From Acinetobacter tianfuensis (GTDB lineage Bacteria; Pseudomonadota; Gammaproteobacteria; Pseudomonadales; Moraxellaceae): 53,984 bases of DNA. Under the pieces are notes generated by a model. It was not told the origin of the DNA and ran no database searches. It worked only from the letters and a program-made list of their open reading frames with translations. Shown in pieces: positions 35,351-44,683 of the stretch. The position numbers and the translations under genes were made by a program. Numbering within the stretch: the stretch's first letter is position 1; every line of letters starts with the position of its first letter. The stretch lies in contig NZ_RAXV01000028.1 in NCBI RefSeq assembly GCF_003611465.1, positions 1 through 53,984 of the forward strand, in the 5' to 3' direction.

Positions 35351-37489
35351 TTAGCTTGGCTGCAGCAGTTTGCTGGTATGCTCAAAGCTCATCGGCCGAT
35401 AGAAATAGAAGCCTTGACCTGCTCGGCACTCACAGGCTTTCAGTACATCCAGCTGCTCTGTACTCTCTATGCCTTCAACCAAAATATCCATGGAAATACT
35501 GGAACCTAACTGCGTAATTGCTTTGACAATTGCCAGTGCAGAAGGATCTTTAATCATACGGACGACAAAATTCCGATCAATTTTAATGCAGTCAATTGGG
35601 TAGTCGTTGAGGCGGGTCAGTGAGGAATGGCCCGTGCCGAAGTCATCCAATGAAATACGCAAGCCTTCCTGCTTGAGCAGGTTTAAAGCGCGGATGACAT
35701 AATGTGAGCCGCGCTCAGACAGGCTTTGTTCGGTAATTTCAACTTCAACTTTGCTATGCGGAATATGATATTTTGCAAGTCTGGCCAGCATTTTTTCTGC
35801 ATAGTCATCCCGTAAAAACTCGACAGGAGCTGCATTGATTGAAATGGGCAGCAGCTCTAAGCCTTGATCCCGCCAAGTCTGCATATTTTTGAAAATCTTA
35901 GTCTGCATCGTTTCGCTGATGCGCGAGGCTAAATCATAGTCTTGAAAGGCCGCGTAAATATGTGACGGCAGCTGCAGCACATCGTGCTGATCTTTCCAGC
36001 GCAGCAATGCTTCAAAACCGATAATCATGCCATCTGCGAGCTGCACTTTAGGCTGATAAAAGGGCTCAATTTGGTCATGTTTAATAATAGTGCGCGCTAA
36101 GGTCAGCTGTTTGGTAACGGTTTCCAGCGCTTTAAACATTTCCAAATTAAACATGCGTATGCCGCCGCGGCCGCTGATTTTTAAATCATTCAGCGCGATG
36201 TCAGCGCATTTCATTAAATTTGAAGAACTTTGTGCATCACGCGGGTAAATGGAACAGCCTATGCTCATACCGACATTAATAAATTGGCCAGTGTAGCTGA
36301 TAGGAATTTCCAGCTGCTGCCGCGCCTGCTGCGCGACTTCCATCAACCGTTGTTCAGACTGAAGTTCCGGAATCAGAATTGCAAATTCATCGCCGCCAAG
36401 GCGCGCTACAGTAATGTCTTGGTCAAAGCAGTTTTGAAAGCGGTTGCCCAGTGTGTGCAGCAAATGGTCGCCTGCAATATGCCCAAGTGTGTCATTGATA
36501 TGTTTGAAATAATCTAAATCAATCAGCATTAAGCCAATTTTCTTATCCCAGCGCAGCGCATCCTGTAAGTGCTTTTTAAAAATCCGGTTAAATGCGCGGC
36601 GGTTATACAGTCCAGTCAGTTCATCATTTTCAATGACGCGCTGCAGGCGAGACTCGGCAACCTTTTGTTTGGTCACGTCTCTGGAAACGCAAAGAATGCT
36701 TTCAGTCAGACCCTGCTCATTCAGTACTGGGGTTAAAATATTATCCCAAAATTTAGGGTCTTCGTTATCGGCGCTACTTTTACCTGAAAAATGTGCGGCT
36801 GAGCCGTTTAAAGCTGCTTCCAGAGCTTTGCTGCCAGCTGGACGGATGTCTTCAGGCAGCAGCGGCAGCCAAGGCATGCCAAACGTTTTTTCATTCACTG
36901 GCACACCCAGCATTAAACAGCCTGAGCGGTTCATGTGGGTCAAGTTGCCGTCTGGCGCTAAAATTTTAATGCAGTCGATACTGGCATTCAGCATTTTATT
37001 TTGCGCGGTGACTTGCTGGCTGAGGAGCTGCTGTTTTTCGTAACTGTCATGTATGTCAATAAAACTGACAGAACATTCCAATAAGGCTGTGCTTTGCTGT
37101 GGAAATTCAGCATGGATTGTGCACATGCGGTAGCCTAGCTGACTATGCTTCAGGCGGCATTCTTTTTTAAAACTTTGCTTGGTTTGCTGGGCTTTTTGCC
37201 ACAGCACAATAAAATGTTCAAAATCTTCAGGATGGATAAATTTAAGCCAGCGTTCAGGGACATGCTGATTGAGTTCTTCACCTAAAAAATGGCACAGGCT
37301 GCTGTTGCTGTAGATATGGCCATCTGCTGACTGAAGCCAAAGGGCAATAGGCATGCTGTTGGCAAACTGCTGCAGCAAGGCAGTTGCTGCGGCGCTGCTG
37401 TGAGCTGCAGAGTGCAATGATACGGATAAATCAGTCTCATATTGCACCGTTTGTAAAGTTGACTTATTTTTAGATGAAGATTTCTTCAT
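35351..37489 (-). CDS. PAS-GGDEF-EAL cyclic-di-GMP signalling protein
   Basis: 712 residues, no membrane segment. Two PAS-like sensor regions (about 40-150 and 165-280), GGDEF domain about 285-445 with intact GGDEF at 365-369, and EAL domain about 455-705 with intact EAL at 493-495 and DDFGTGHSSL. No RxxD inhibitory site stands before GGDEF. Both catalytic motifs look intact, so it could make or degrade c-di-GMP, and the net direction cannot be read. Possible link to surface behaviour, which the Gac/Csr system also often controls. Confidence 0.92.
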   Translation of the reverse strand: MKKSSSKNKSTLQTVQYETDLSVSLHSAAHSSAAATALLQQFANSMPIALWLQSADGHIYSNSSLCHFLGEELNQHVPERWLKFIHPEDFEHFIVLWQKAQQTKQSFKKECRLKHSQLGYRMCTIHAEFPQQSTALLECSVSFIDIHDSYEKQQLLSQQVTAQNKMLNASIDCIKILAPDGNLTHMNRSGCLMLGVPVNEKTFGMPWLPLLPEDIRPAGSKALEAALNGSAAHFSGKSSADNEDPKFWDNILTPVLNEQGLTESILCVSRDVTKQKVAESRLQRVIENDELTGLYNRRAFNRIFKKHLQDALRWDKKIGLMLIDLDYFKHINDTLGHIAGDHLLHTLGNRFQNCFDQDITVARLGGDEFAILIPELQSEQRLMEVAQQARQQLEIPISYTGQFINVGMSIGCSIYPRDAQSSSNLMKCADIALNDLKISGRGGIRMFNLEMFKALETVTKQLTLARTIIKHDQIEPFYQPKVQLADGMIIGFEALLRWKDQHDVLQLPSHIYAAFQDYDLASRISETMQTKIFKNMQTWRDQGLELLPISINAAPVEFLRDDYAEKMLARLAKYHIPHSKVEVEITEQSLSERGSHYVIRALNLLKQEGLRISLDDFGTGHSSLTRLNDYPIDCIKIDRNFVVRMIKDPSALAIVKAITQLGSSISMDILVEGIESTEQLDVLKACECRAGQGFYFYRPMSFEHTSKLLQPS

Positions 37490-37754
37490 AAGTTCACCAA
37501 ATGGGTGCGGACAGCAAATGTATTCCGTGTTTCTGTAAATGAATATGTTTAGGCATAGCTCATTATATGGTGTATGTCCTTATGATTAAATAATCATATT
37601 TAGTTAAATAATTCCACTGAATTCTGATTACAGTTTGTTGAACCGATGAATGTACTCGCAGGCTGAAATTTCACTGCGATAAACCTGCTGATTTTAAAAA
37701 TCCTAGTGTTAGAATAGAGTCCGACGTAATTTTAAGCAGCCGTGAATTCAGCAG

Positions 37755-39026
37755 ATGTCAGACAGCAATATCCCGCTACCAGAACGACTTAGACCCCGTG
37801 ATCTTTCTGAAATTATTGGTCAGGATCATTTATTGGGTGATCAGGCGCCGCTGCGTCAGATGATTGATCAAGGGCATTTGCCTTCAATTATTTTTTGGGG
37901 GCCGCCCGGAGTAGGAAAAACCACCATTGCGCTGCTGCTGGCGCAGGCGGTTGACCGTCCATTTGTAAGTTTATCTGCATTAAATACTGGTGTGAAAGAG
38001 CTGCGTGAGGTCATAGCAGACAGCGGTGACTTACTGACTCCAGTCGTTTTTATTGACGAGATCCACCGTTTTAACAAGTCACAGCAGGATGCGCTGCTGA
38101 ATGCGGTAGAAAAGGGCAAAATTACGCTCATTGGCGCAACAACAGAAAATCCGTCTTTTGAAGTGAACAGCGCATTGCTGTCACGCTGTCAGGTTTATAC
38201 GCTCAATGCGCTGAGCGCAGAGTCGATTGAGCAGCTCCTGACCCAAGCGATACAGGCCGATGCATTTTTAAAAGCGCGTTATATTCATATTGAAGAATTT
38301 GAAGCATTGGTGCAGTTTGCTGCCGGTGATGCCCGCAAAGCGCTGAATTTACTTGACTTGATTGCCAGCACCTTTGAGCCGGATGTTGAAAATATTATTA
38401 GCAATGCTGTTGTGGTGAAAGTTGCGCAGCAAAATATTGCACGCTACGACAAATCGGGTGAACAGCATTATGATCTAGTCTCAGCCATGATTAAATCTAT
38501 TCGCGGCAGTGACCCTGACGCAGCGCTGTATTGGCTGGCGCGTATGCTGAAAGGGGGAGAGGATCCAGTATTTTTAGCGCGCAGGATGCTCATTGCTGCT
38601 TCTGAAGATATAGGCAATTCAAACCCGAATGCGCTGCTGCTGGCGGGTGAATGTTTCCGTTCTGTACAGGCTGTCGGTATGCCAGAAGCTAGAATCATAT
38701 TGGGACAGTGCGCGGTTTATCTGGCAACCAGCGCAAAGAGCAACAGCACGTATTTAGCCATTAATAAGGCAATGGATTTAGCCGAAAAAACAGCGGATCT
38801 GCCGGTGCCGCTGCATTTGCGCAATGCGCCGACAAAGCTGATGAAAGAGCAGGGGTACGGCGCAGACTATTTGTATCCGCATAACTACCCTGAACATTTT
38901 GTGGCGCAGGAATATCTTCCGCCAGAGCTGAAAGGCACGAAACTCTATGAATCTGCACGCAACAAGCGTGAAGTAGAAGGAGAGCGCCTGCAACAGCGCC
39001 GCTGGATGCAGCAACAGCAGCAATAA
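37755..39026 (+). CDS. rarA: Replication-associated recombination protein A (AAA+ ATPase)
   Basis: 423 residues, also called MgsA. Related to clamp loaders and RuvB; acts at stalled replication forks. Walker A is GPPGVGKTT (about 48-56), Walker B is VVFIDEIHRFNKSQQD, sensor 1 ATTENPSFE, and the C-terminal tetramer domain is intact (YLPPELKGTKLYE). The end of the gene lacks a plus-strand terminator; the stem at 39054-39082 has its T-run on the other strand. Confidence 0.95.
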   Translation: MSDSNIPLPERLRPRDLSEIIGQDHLLGDQAPLRQMIDQGHLPSIIFWGPPGVGKTTIALLLAQAVDRPFVSLSALNTGVKELREVIADSGDLLTPVVFIDEIHRFNKSQQDALLNAVEKGKITLIGATTENPSFEVNSALLSRCQVYTLNALSAESIEQLLTQAIQADAFLKARYIHIEEFEALVQFAAGDARKALNLLDLIASTFEPDVENIISNAVVVKVAQQNIARYDKSGEQHYDLVSAMIKSIRGSDPDAALYWLARMLKGGEDPVFLARRMLIAASEDIGNSNPNALLLAGECFRSVQAVGMPEARIILGQCAVYLATSAKSNSTYLAINKAMDLAEKTADLPVPLHLRNAPTKLMKEQGYGADYLYPHNYPEHFVAQEYLPPELKGTKLYESARNKREVEGERLQQRRWMQQQQQ

Positions 39027-39047
39027 TGTCTGTATAAATAGATGGAT

Positions 39048-39174
39048 AAAAAAAGCCCAGCTTTTTGGGGGAGAGCTGGGCTGCAAAAGAAAGAGGGAGA
39101 CATTCGGCTGAAACAGCCAGCGCATATTCAAACGTAATCGGCCGCCGCAGCGTGTTTCACTGTTTGCCTGAACT
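39048..39174 (-). ncRNA. Candidate small RNA between rarA and purC
   Basis: A strong minus-strand intrinsic terminator (AGCCCAGCT / AGCTGGGCT stem at 39054-39082, then seven T) has no annotated gene reading into it. Upstream on the same strand is TTTACA (39209-39204), 17 bp, TAAGCT (39186-39181), giving a predicted RNA of about 127 nt. It contains a TGGCTG / CAGCC hairpin and two C-rich single-stranded stretches (CTCCCTC and CTCTCCCCC) that could pair with Shine-Dalgarno sequences. No family recognised. Confidence 0.5.
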
Positions 39175-39371
39175 GTTTTAAGCTTAGTTGTTTTTTACCA
39201 GTCTGTAAAAACGATGTTTTTTATCGCACTTATTTGTTTTTTGGATGATGCATTAAAAACAAAGGTTTATATCTTAAAATTTGAAGGGAAATCGCTATTT
39301 TTTGCTAAAAAACATGTCTAGCCACAGGCATGAGGCTGAAAGAGATAGCCGCAGGTTCATCAATACTGCAT
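39175..39371. other. Spacer between the candidate sRNA and the purC terminator
   Basis: AT-rich, with the possible sRNA promoter (39181-39209) and otherwise nothing recognisable. Confidence 0.4.
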
Positions 39372-39400
39372 AAAAAACCGGGCGTGCAGCCCGGTTTTTT
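39372..39400. terminator. Terminator of dapA-bamC-purC
   Basis: AAAAAACCGGGC / GCCCGGTTTTTT, 20 bp after the purC stop codon; works in both directions. Confidence 0.9.
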
Positions 39401-39420
39401 CTTTGAAGACTCAGACGCGA

Positions 39421-40140
39421 TTAGATGTCTGAAAGGTCGATACCGATACGGGCAGCAACTTCTTCATAAGCTTCAACAACACCGCCTAAACCTTGACGGA
39501 AACGGTCTTTGTCGAGTTTCTTCTTCGTGTCTTTGTCCCATAGACGGCAGCCGTCTGGAGAGAATTCATCACCTAGTACGATACGGTCGTGGAATACGCC
39601 AAATTCAAGTTTGAAGTCTACAAGAAGCATATTGCCAGCAGCAAAAAGCTCTTTAAGCACATCGTTAACTTTGTAAGTTAAATCTTTCATTTGAGCCAGC
39701 TGTTCAGCTGTTGCCCAGCCTAAAGAAATGGCTTGAGATTCGTTGACCATTGGGTCGCCCAATGCGTCATCTTTGAAGAAAAGCTCAAAAGTTGGCGGAA
39801 CCAATTCTTTGCCTTCTTCGACACCTAGACGGCGGCATAATGAACCTGCAGCATAGTTGCGCACTACGCATTCAACAGGGATCATTTGCAATTTTTTCAC
39901 TAGAACTTCGTTTGGCGTAAGAAGCTTTTCAAAGTGAGTCTCAATGCCGGCAGCAGCCAATTTTTCCATAATAAAGGCGTTAAAACGGTTGTTCACCTTA
40001 CCTTTACGATCGAGCTGTTCGATTTTCTCACCGTTGAATGCCGAAGCATCGTCACGGAAGACGAGGATGAGGTGATCTGCACTGTCTGTTTCATAAACAG
40101 ATTTCGCTTTACCAGTATAGAGCAAGGTTTGTTTTAACAT
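39421..40140 (-). CDS. purC: SAICAR synthetase
   Basis: 239 residues from the ATG at 40140; a six-residue-longer frame is unlikely. Purine synthesis step joining aspartate to CAIR. Landmarks are [22 protein letters not shown], the [12 protein letters not shown] stretch and the DFKLEFG segment. Follows bamC and dapA as in E. coli. Confidence 0.96.
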   Translation of the reverse strand: MLKQTLLYTGKAKSVYETDSADHLILVFRDDASAFNGEKIEQLDRKGKVNNRFNAFIMEKLAAAGIETHFEKLLTPNEVLVKKLQMIPVECVVRNYAAGSLCRRLGVEEGKELVPPTFELFFKDDALGDPMVNESQAISLGWATAEQLAQMKDLTYKVNDVLKELFAAGNMLLVDFKLEFGVFHDRIVLGDEFSPDGCRLWDKDTKKKLDKDRFRQGLGGVVEAYEEVAARIGIDLSDI

Positions 40141-40177
40141 TGAGGGAACCTTTTTCAAAAAAAATGCCTAGAAATGT

Positions 40178-40783
40178 CTAGGCTGGCCAATTTTGGTAAA
40201 TCTGGGTTAACAGTTCTGCAGCTTTTTCTTTATCTGCAAAAGAGTTATCGGCATTGAATACAGCTAGATTATTGCTAGAACCCGCAGCGGTCAGTCTTAA
40301 GACATAGATTTGCTGGTCAATTTTGACTGTTACTTCGTAACGGTTTTTGCTCTGACCAACGATGGAATGGTTAAGGCTGCTGAGAGTGGCAAGTGTATAT
40401 TGCCAAATTGTAGCAGAATTTCCGTCAATTTTGAGCAAAGGATTGAGATTTCCATCCGTTACAAGCTGCGGATGACTTAGATCGGCTGTATTTTGAGCTG
40501 CATCTGATGTTTCATCACCTGACTGCAGATCAGGACGGGGCATAGCAAAGCGGTTGCCGCGTTTATTTTCCAGATTCGGCGCATGCTCAATTGCAAGCGC
40601 GTCCACTGTCGGAGCAGGATACAGCGGCGCTGCGGGCCGTACCATTGCGCCTTCAGGGTATTTTAATGGTTCTAGAGCTGTAGTGTCTTTATAATCTAAA
40701 GTGCCATTATTAAAGGCAAGGGTGCTACAGCCCGTTAAACTCATAACTGAAAGGACAAGGGTAAGTCCGAAACGTAATTGCAT
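40178..40783 (-). CDS. bamC: Outer-membrane assembly lipoprotein BamC-like (NlpB)
   Basis: 201 residues with lipobox L-T-G-C at Cys19. Low-complexity proline-rich middle, then a C-terminal globular domain (about 100-200). Shorter than E. coli BamC, so perhaps only one of its two globular domains is kept. Identification leans on the position between dapA and purC, the same order as dapA-bamC-purC in E. coli. Accessory part of the BAM complex inserting outer-membrane proteins. Confidence 0.75.
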   Translation of the reverse strand: MQLRFGLTLVLSVMSLTGCSTLAFNNGTLDYKDTTALEPLKYPEGAMVRPAAPLYPAPTVDALAIEHAPNLENKRGNRFAMPRPDLQSGDETSDAAQNTADLSHPQLVTDGNLNPLLKIDGNSATIWQYTLATLSSLNHSIVGQSKNRYEVTVKIDQQIYVLRLTAAGSSNNLAVFNADNSFADKEKAAELLTQIYQNWPA

Positions 40784-40797
40784 AATGATTTTACTCT

Positions 40798-41697
40798 TTA
40801 TTTGCTTACGCCCGCTTGTTCAAGTGCTTCGTGCAGCGGTGCGCGGTATTGTTCTGCCAGCGTGGTCAGCGGCAAGCGGATGCCTGTGCTGATTAGGCCC
40901 ATATCGTGAAGCGCCCATTTCACAGGAATTGGGTTGGATTCACAAAATAAAATATTGTGTAAATTTGCAACTTGATCATTCAGTTCAGCTGCTTTTGCAT
41001 GGTCGCCAGCAAGCGCTGCTGCGCAAATGCCGCTCATTTCTTTAGGCGCAACGTTGGCTGTTACAGAAATGTTGCCTTTCGCGCCATGTTCCATCAGCTG
41101 GTATGCCGTAGCATCATCACCTGAGTATACAGTCATGTTTTTGCCTTCAAGGCCTTTCAGTAATTCAATACCGCGAGGCACATCGCCAGTAGCATCTTTA
41201 ATGCCGACGATTTGAGGAATGTCTGCTAAACGGATGACGGTTTCGTTCAGCATATCTACGCCAGTACGGCCTGGTACGTTATATAGAATTAAAGGCAGAT
41301 CAGCAGCTGCAGCAATTGCTTTATAGTGCTGGAACAAACCTTCTTGGGTCGGTTTATTGTAATAAGGTGTCACAAGCAATGCGGCATCTGCACCAAGTTC
41401 TTTGGCTTCTTTAGTCAGCTCAATTGCTTCGTGTGTAGAGTTTGCGCCAGTGCCGGCAATAATAGGAATACGTTTGTTCGCTACACGGATGATTTCTTTG
41501 ATCACTTGTGTATGTTCAGCCATGCTCAGGGTAGAGGCTTCACCTGTTGTGCCGACAGCAACAATACTGTTTGTGCCTTGCTTTATATGCCACTCAACCA
41601 GCTTCTCTAGGCCCTTCCAATCTACGCTGCCATCTTCAAACATTGGGGTGACGATTGCGACAATTGAACCTTGAATGGTCTGTGCTTGCTGAGTCAT
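40798..41697 (-). CDS. dapA: 4-hydroxy-tetrahydrodipicolinate synthase
   Basis: 299 residues. First committed step of lysine and diaminopimelate synthesis: pyruvate plus aspartate semialdehyde. TIM barrel with TTGEASTL, GADAALLVTPYYNKPTQEG, catalytic-tyrosine stretch YNVPGRTG and the Schiff-base lysine in VGIKDATGD. First gene of dapA-bamC-purC. Confidence 0.96.
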   Translation of the reverse strand: MTQQAQTIQGSIVAIVTPMFEDGSVDWKGLEKLVEWHIKQGTNSIVAVGTTGEASTLSMAEHTQVIKEIIRVANKRIPIIAGTGANSTHEAIELTKEAKELGADAALLVTPYYNKPTQEGLFQHYKAIAAAADLPLILYNVPGRTGVDMLNETVIRLADIPQIVGIKDATGDVPRGIELLKGLEGKNMTVYSGDDATAYQLMEHGAKGNISVTANVAPKEMSGICAAALAGDHAKAAELNDQVANLHNILFCESNPIPVKWALHDMGLISTGIRLPLTTLAEQYRAPLHEALEQAGVSK

Positions 41698-42423
41698 TTT
41701 GAAAAAAATCCTATTTTTCCATCCTAAAACAGTGAGAATGTCATTTATTTGGATGGGTTCGTATTTTGATATACAGCAAATTCAATACGTTTGCGTTGAA
41801 TTGAGTAATGCTTATGCAAATTATGACTGATCGTAAGCATAAGAACAATATGCTTTAGTCAAAGCCATAAAAATCTTTATACAAAGCCTGCTGAAAACAA
41901 TCAAGAGTTGCTGCAGGTGTATTTTATGCAGTTTTGCAATGAAAATACCTGCAGCGTTTTACATAGAAAGAATATGTCAGAGAATGCAAAAAATGTGCTG
42001 AATTGCATAAATTTTATGCGGAACACTATATTTTTCTGCAATTCCATGTATTTAGCTCAAGATTAAGATGTAAAAAAGATGAATATAGACGTGGCATCTA
42101 TATTTTGCAGTAAATTTTATCCTTGGCTGTATTCTTTATAGTGATGCAAATAATCTATTTAAGCTATAACAAAAAAACAGAATTTTTGCTGCTTGATTCA
42201 AGCTTATTAATTGATCTATCAGGCAAATTGCTGAATTTTAAAAAATAATAGAACTGGTATTTATTGTTTTTAAGACTTTATTATTTGGTGTAGAAAGTGG
42301 TAGTAATCAATTGTTTTTTGTGTAAAAAACGAATTTTCTTAAACTTATGGTCACTATGCTTGTTCTTAGGGCTGATAGATGATGGCGCTGTCATTTAACG
42401 CTGATTGAAACAAGGATTCCCCA
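41698..42423. other. 726-bp gene-free AT-rich region
   Basis: Separates divergent dapA and the third MFS gene. I find no plausible gene on either strand. It holds a long hairpin (41910-41955) and an 8-bp inverted repeat GCTTATGC / GCATAAG around 41810-41842. Promoters of both neighbours must lie here, but no convincing pair was found. Confidence 0.5.
41910..41955. repeat. Long hairpin in the dapA-MFS gap
   Basis: GCTGCAGGTGTATTTT pairs with AAAATACCTGCAGC with one bulged base across a 16-bp loop. The 14 paired bases are too regular for chance in a gene-free region. No T-run follows, so it may be an operator, an RNA structure or a remnant. Confidence 0.5.
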
Positions 42424-43638
42424 ATGGAAAGATCAGATAATAAACATGCTATTGTCACGGTAGCAATCTGTTTTCTAATTGCCGTAATCGAAGGCTTAGA
42501 TATTCAGGCTGCAGGTATTGCAGCTGCAGGTATTCGTGAACATTTCGGCCTAGACAGCTCACAATTGGGGGTGTTTTTTAGTGCAGGGATTTTAGGCTTA
42601 TTGCCTGGCGCGCTAGTAGGCGGGCGTATTGCTGACCGTATCGGCCGTAAAATGGTTCTGATTTGGTCCGTAGCAATTTTCGCGGTATTCACTTTATGTA
42701 CAGTATGGGTAAACAGCTTTAACTCATTGCTTACTGTGCGTTTTTTAGCAGGTGCGGGCCTTGGCGCTGCAATGCCAATTTTGATTACACTGGCTTCTGA
42801 AGCGGTATCTCCAGCAAACCGCGGCCGCGCGGTAGGCTTAATGTACTGCGGCATGCCTGTAGGCGCTGCAATTCTATCTTTAGTTGCAAGTACAGATTTT
42901 GGTTCAAACTGGAAAAATATTTTCTATTTAGGCGGTTTGCTTCCAATTATTGTTGTTCCTGTAATGCTATGGCTATTGCCTGAATCTAAAGAATATTTGA
43001 AAGCGAAAGATCAAGCGTCAGTATCAGACGCAGAAGCTGTACCGCAAGGTTCTTTCAAGGATTTATTTAACGCTGCAAACTTGATGCGTACGGTATGCAT
43101 CTGGATCAGCTACTTCTTTACACTGATGGTGGTTTACATCATGTTAAGCTGGCTGCCGTCATTGTTTACAGAACTTGGCTTTACACGCAAAGAAGGCGCA
43201 ACAGCTCAGTTCTACTTCATGGTAAGTGCAACAGTTGGTACGATTATCCTTGGCATGCTGACTGACCGCTGGAAAAAAGCCTATGTGATTTTACTGATGT
43301 ATGGCGGTATCTTAGCGGGTCTATTGGCGCTGAACGCTGCGGGCTCATTAACACAAATGTATATGGCTGCAGCATTGGTAGGCGCGTTCGTGATTGGCTG
43401 TCAAGGTGTGCTGTATGCATTCGGCGGTATTGTTTATCCGACTGAAGTGCGCGGTACAGGCATTGGTGTCGGTTCAGCGGTTGGCCGTATTGGCGCGATG
43501 CTTGGGCCTGCAATTGCCGGTGCATTGCTGACAGCAGGTTATGGCGCTGCAGGTGTAATCTCAGCTGCGATCCCATGTATTATTATCTCTGCGATTTTCA
43601 TGCTGCTGCTGGTACGCGGTTTGAATAAAACATCGTAA
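42424..43638 (+). CDS. MFS transporter, AAHS type, MhpT-like
   Basis: 404 residues, 12 helices. Motif A is GGRIADRIGRK at residues 66-76; AEGLDI-type motif in helix 1 (EGLDIQAAG, 23-31). Closest in feel to 3-(3-hydroxyphenyl)propionate carriers (MhpT) and quite different from the two carriers at 343 and 1956. Single-gene unit with an AAGGA ribosome binding site and its own terminator; no catabolic genes nearby, so the substrate is open. Confidence 0.87.
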   Translation: MERSDNKHAIVTVAICFLIAVIEGLDIQAAGIAAAGIREHFGLDSSQLGVFFSAGILGLLPGALVGGRIADRIGRKMVLIWSVAIFAVFTLCTVWVNSFNSLLTVRFLAGAGLGAAMPILITLASEAVSPANRGRAVGLMYCGMPVGAAILSLVASTDFGSNWKNIFYLGGLLPIIVVPVMLWLLPESKEYLKAKDQASVSDAEAVPQGSFKDLFNAANLMRTVCIWISYFFTLMVVYIMLSWLPSLFTELGFTRKEGATAQFYFMVSATVGTIILGMLTDRWKKAYVILLMYGGILAGLLALNAAGSLTQMYMAAALVGAFVIGCQGVLYAFGGIVYPTEVRGTGIGVGSAVGRIGAMLGPAIAGALLTAGYGAAGVISAAIPCIIISAIFMLLLVRGLNKTS

Positions 43639-43651
43639 GCGATGAAGAAAT

Positions 43652-43677
43652 AAAAGCCCGCATATGCGGGCTTTTTT
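43652..43677 (+). terminator. Terminator of the third MFS gene
   Basis: Perfect palindrome AAAAGCCCGCATATGCGGGC followed by a T-run. Confidence 0.9.
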
Positions 43678-43903
43678 CATGGCTGATGCAGGCTAAAGAG
43701 CTCAATTGACGGCTGGCTTCTCTTTTGCAAAAGTAAGTGACAAGCTTTTGATTTTATGCAAAACACGCACTGCATATTTGCCATATTGCAGTTTGAATGC
43801 TGCATCTGGGCCATTTTATTTTTAACGCCAAGACGGAATACTGCTCAACTAATGTAAATATACTGCAAGATATATAAAATTGAATTTGAAGGGATCGAGG
43901 TTT

Positions 43904-44536
43904 ATGCAACAGAATTGCGCGCTGATTGTTGTAGATGTGCAAAATGGTTTTACGCCAGGGGGCAACTTGGCGGTTGCCAATGCTGATCAGATCATTCCAG
44001 TGATTAATCAGCTGGCTGAGCATTTTGATAATGCGGTACTGACGCAGGATTGGCATCCAGCCAATCATATTTCTTTTGCTGAAAATCATGCTGGGCGTAA
44101 GCCTTACGAGAGCATCGCGCTGAACTATGGTCCGCAAGTGCTATGGCCTGCGCACTGTGTCCAAGGTACGCATGATGCTGAGCTGCACCCAGCTTTGTAT
44201 GTTCCTCAGGCGCAGCTGATTATCCGTAAAGGATTTCATGCAGACATTGACAGTTATTCTGCGTTTATGGAGGCCGATCAGCAGACTTCAACCGGTTTGG
44301 CTGGCTATTTAAAAGAGCGCGGTATTGATACAGTCTTTATTAGCGGGATTGCGACTGATTTCTGTGTGGCCTGGACTGCAATTGATGCGGCTAAATTGGG
44401 CTTTCAATCTTATGTGATTGCAGATGCTTGTAAAGGTATTGATCTGCAGGGGTCTTTGCAGCATGCATGGCAAGATATGCTGTCTAGCGGTGTTAAGAAA
44501 GTTTACAGCAAGGATATTTTGCCGGCAGCTGTTTGA
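43904..44536 (+). CDS. pncA: Nicotinamidase
   Basis: 210 residues from the ATG at 43904 (GAGG seven bases upstream). Converts nicotinamide to nicotinate for NAD salvage; the product is used by PncB (50660). Cysteine hydrolase fold with catalytic Asp in VVDVQNGFTPGG, metal-site DWHPANH, Lys in RKGFHADID, and catalytic Cys in SGIATDFCVAWTA. Confidence 0.94.
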   Translation: MQQNCALIVVDVQNGFTPGGNLAVANADQIIPVINQLAEHFDNAVLTQDWHPANHISFAENHAGRKPYESIALNYGPQVLWPAHCVQGTHDAELHPALYVPQAQLIIRKGFHADIDSYSAFMEADQQTSTGLAGYLKERGIDTVFISGIATDFCVAWTAIDAAKLGFQSYVIADACKGIDLQGSLQHAWQDMLSSGVKKVYSKDILPAAV

Positions 44537-44565
44537 GTATGCAGATAAATTGTATTGAATAAACC

Positions 44566-44587
44566 AGCTGGATTGACCAGCTTTTTT
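44566..44587 (+). terminator. Terminator of pncA
   Basis: AGCTGG-attga-CCAGCT followed by six T. Confidence 0.85.
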
Positions 44588-44683
44588 ATTTTGCTATATA
44601 AAAATGGATGCAGTGCGGGTACTGGATTGTGCCTGCAGGCGCTTTGTGGCAGTGTGTGCAGCAGATTCAATAAGGATTTTGAA

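Noticed and set aside
44555..44683. N-terminal extension of the BASS transporter
   Set aside because: It runs over the pncA terminator; the ATG at 44684 has a good ribosome binding site and fits the family N-terminus.
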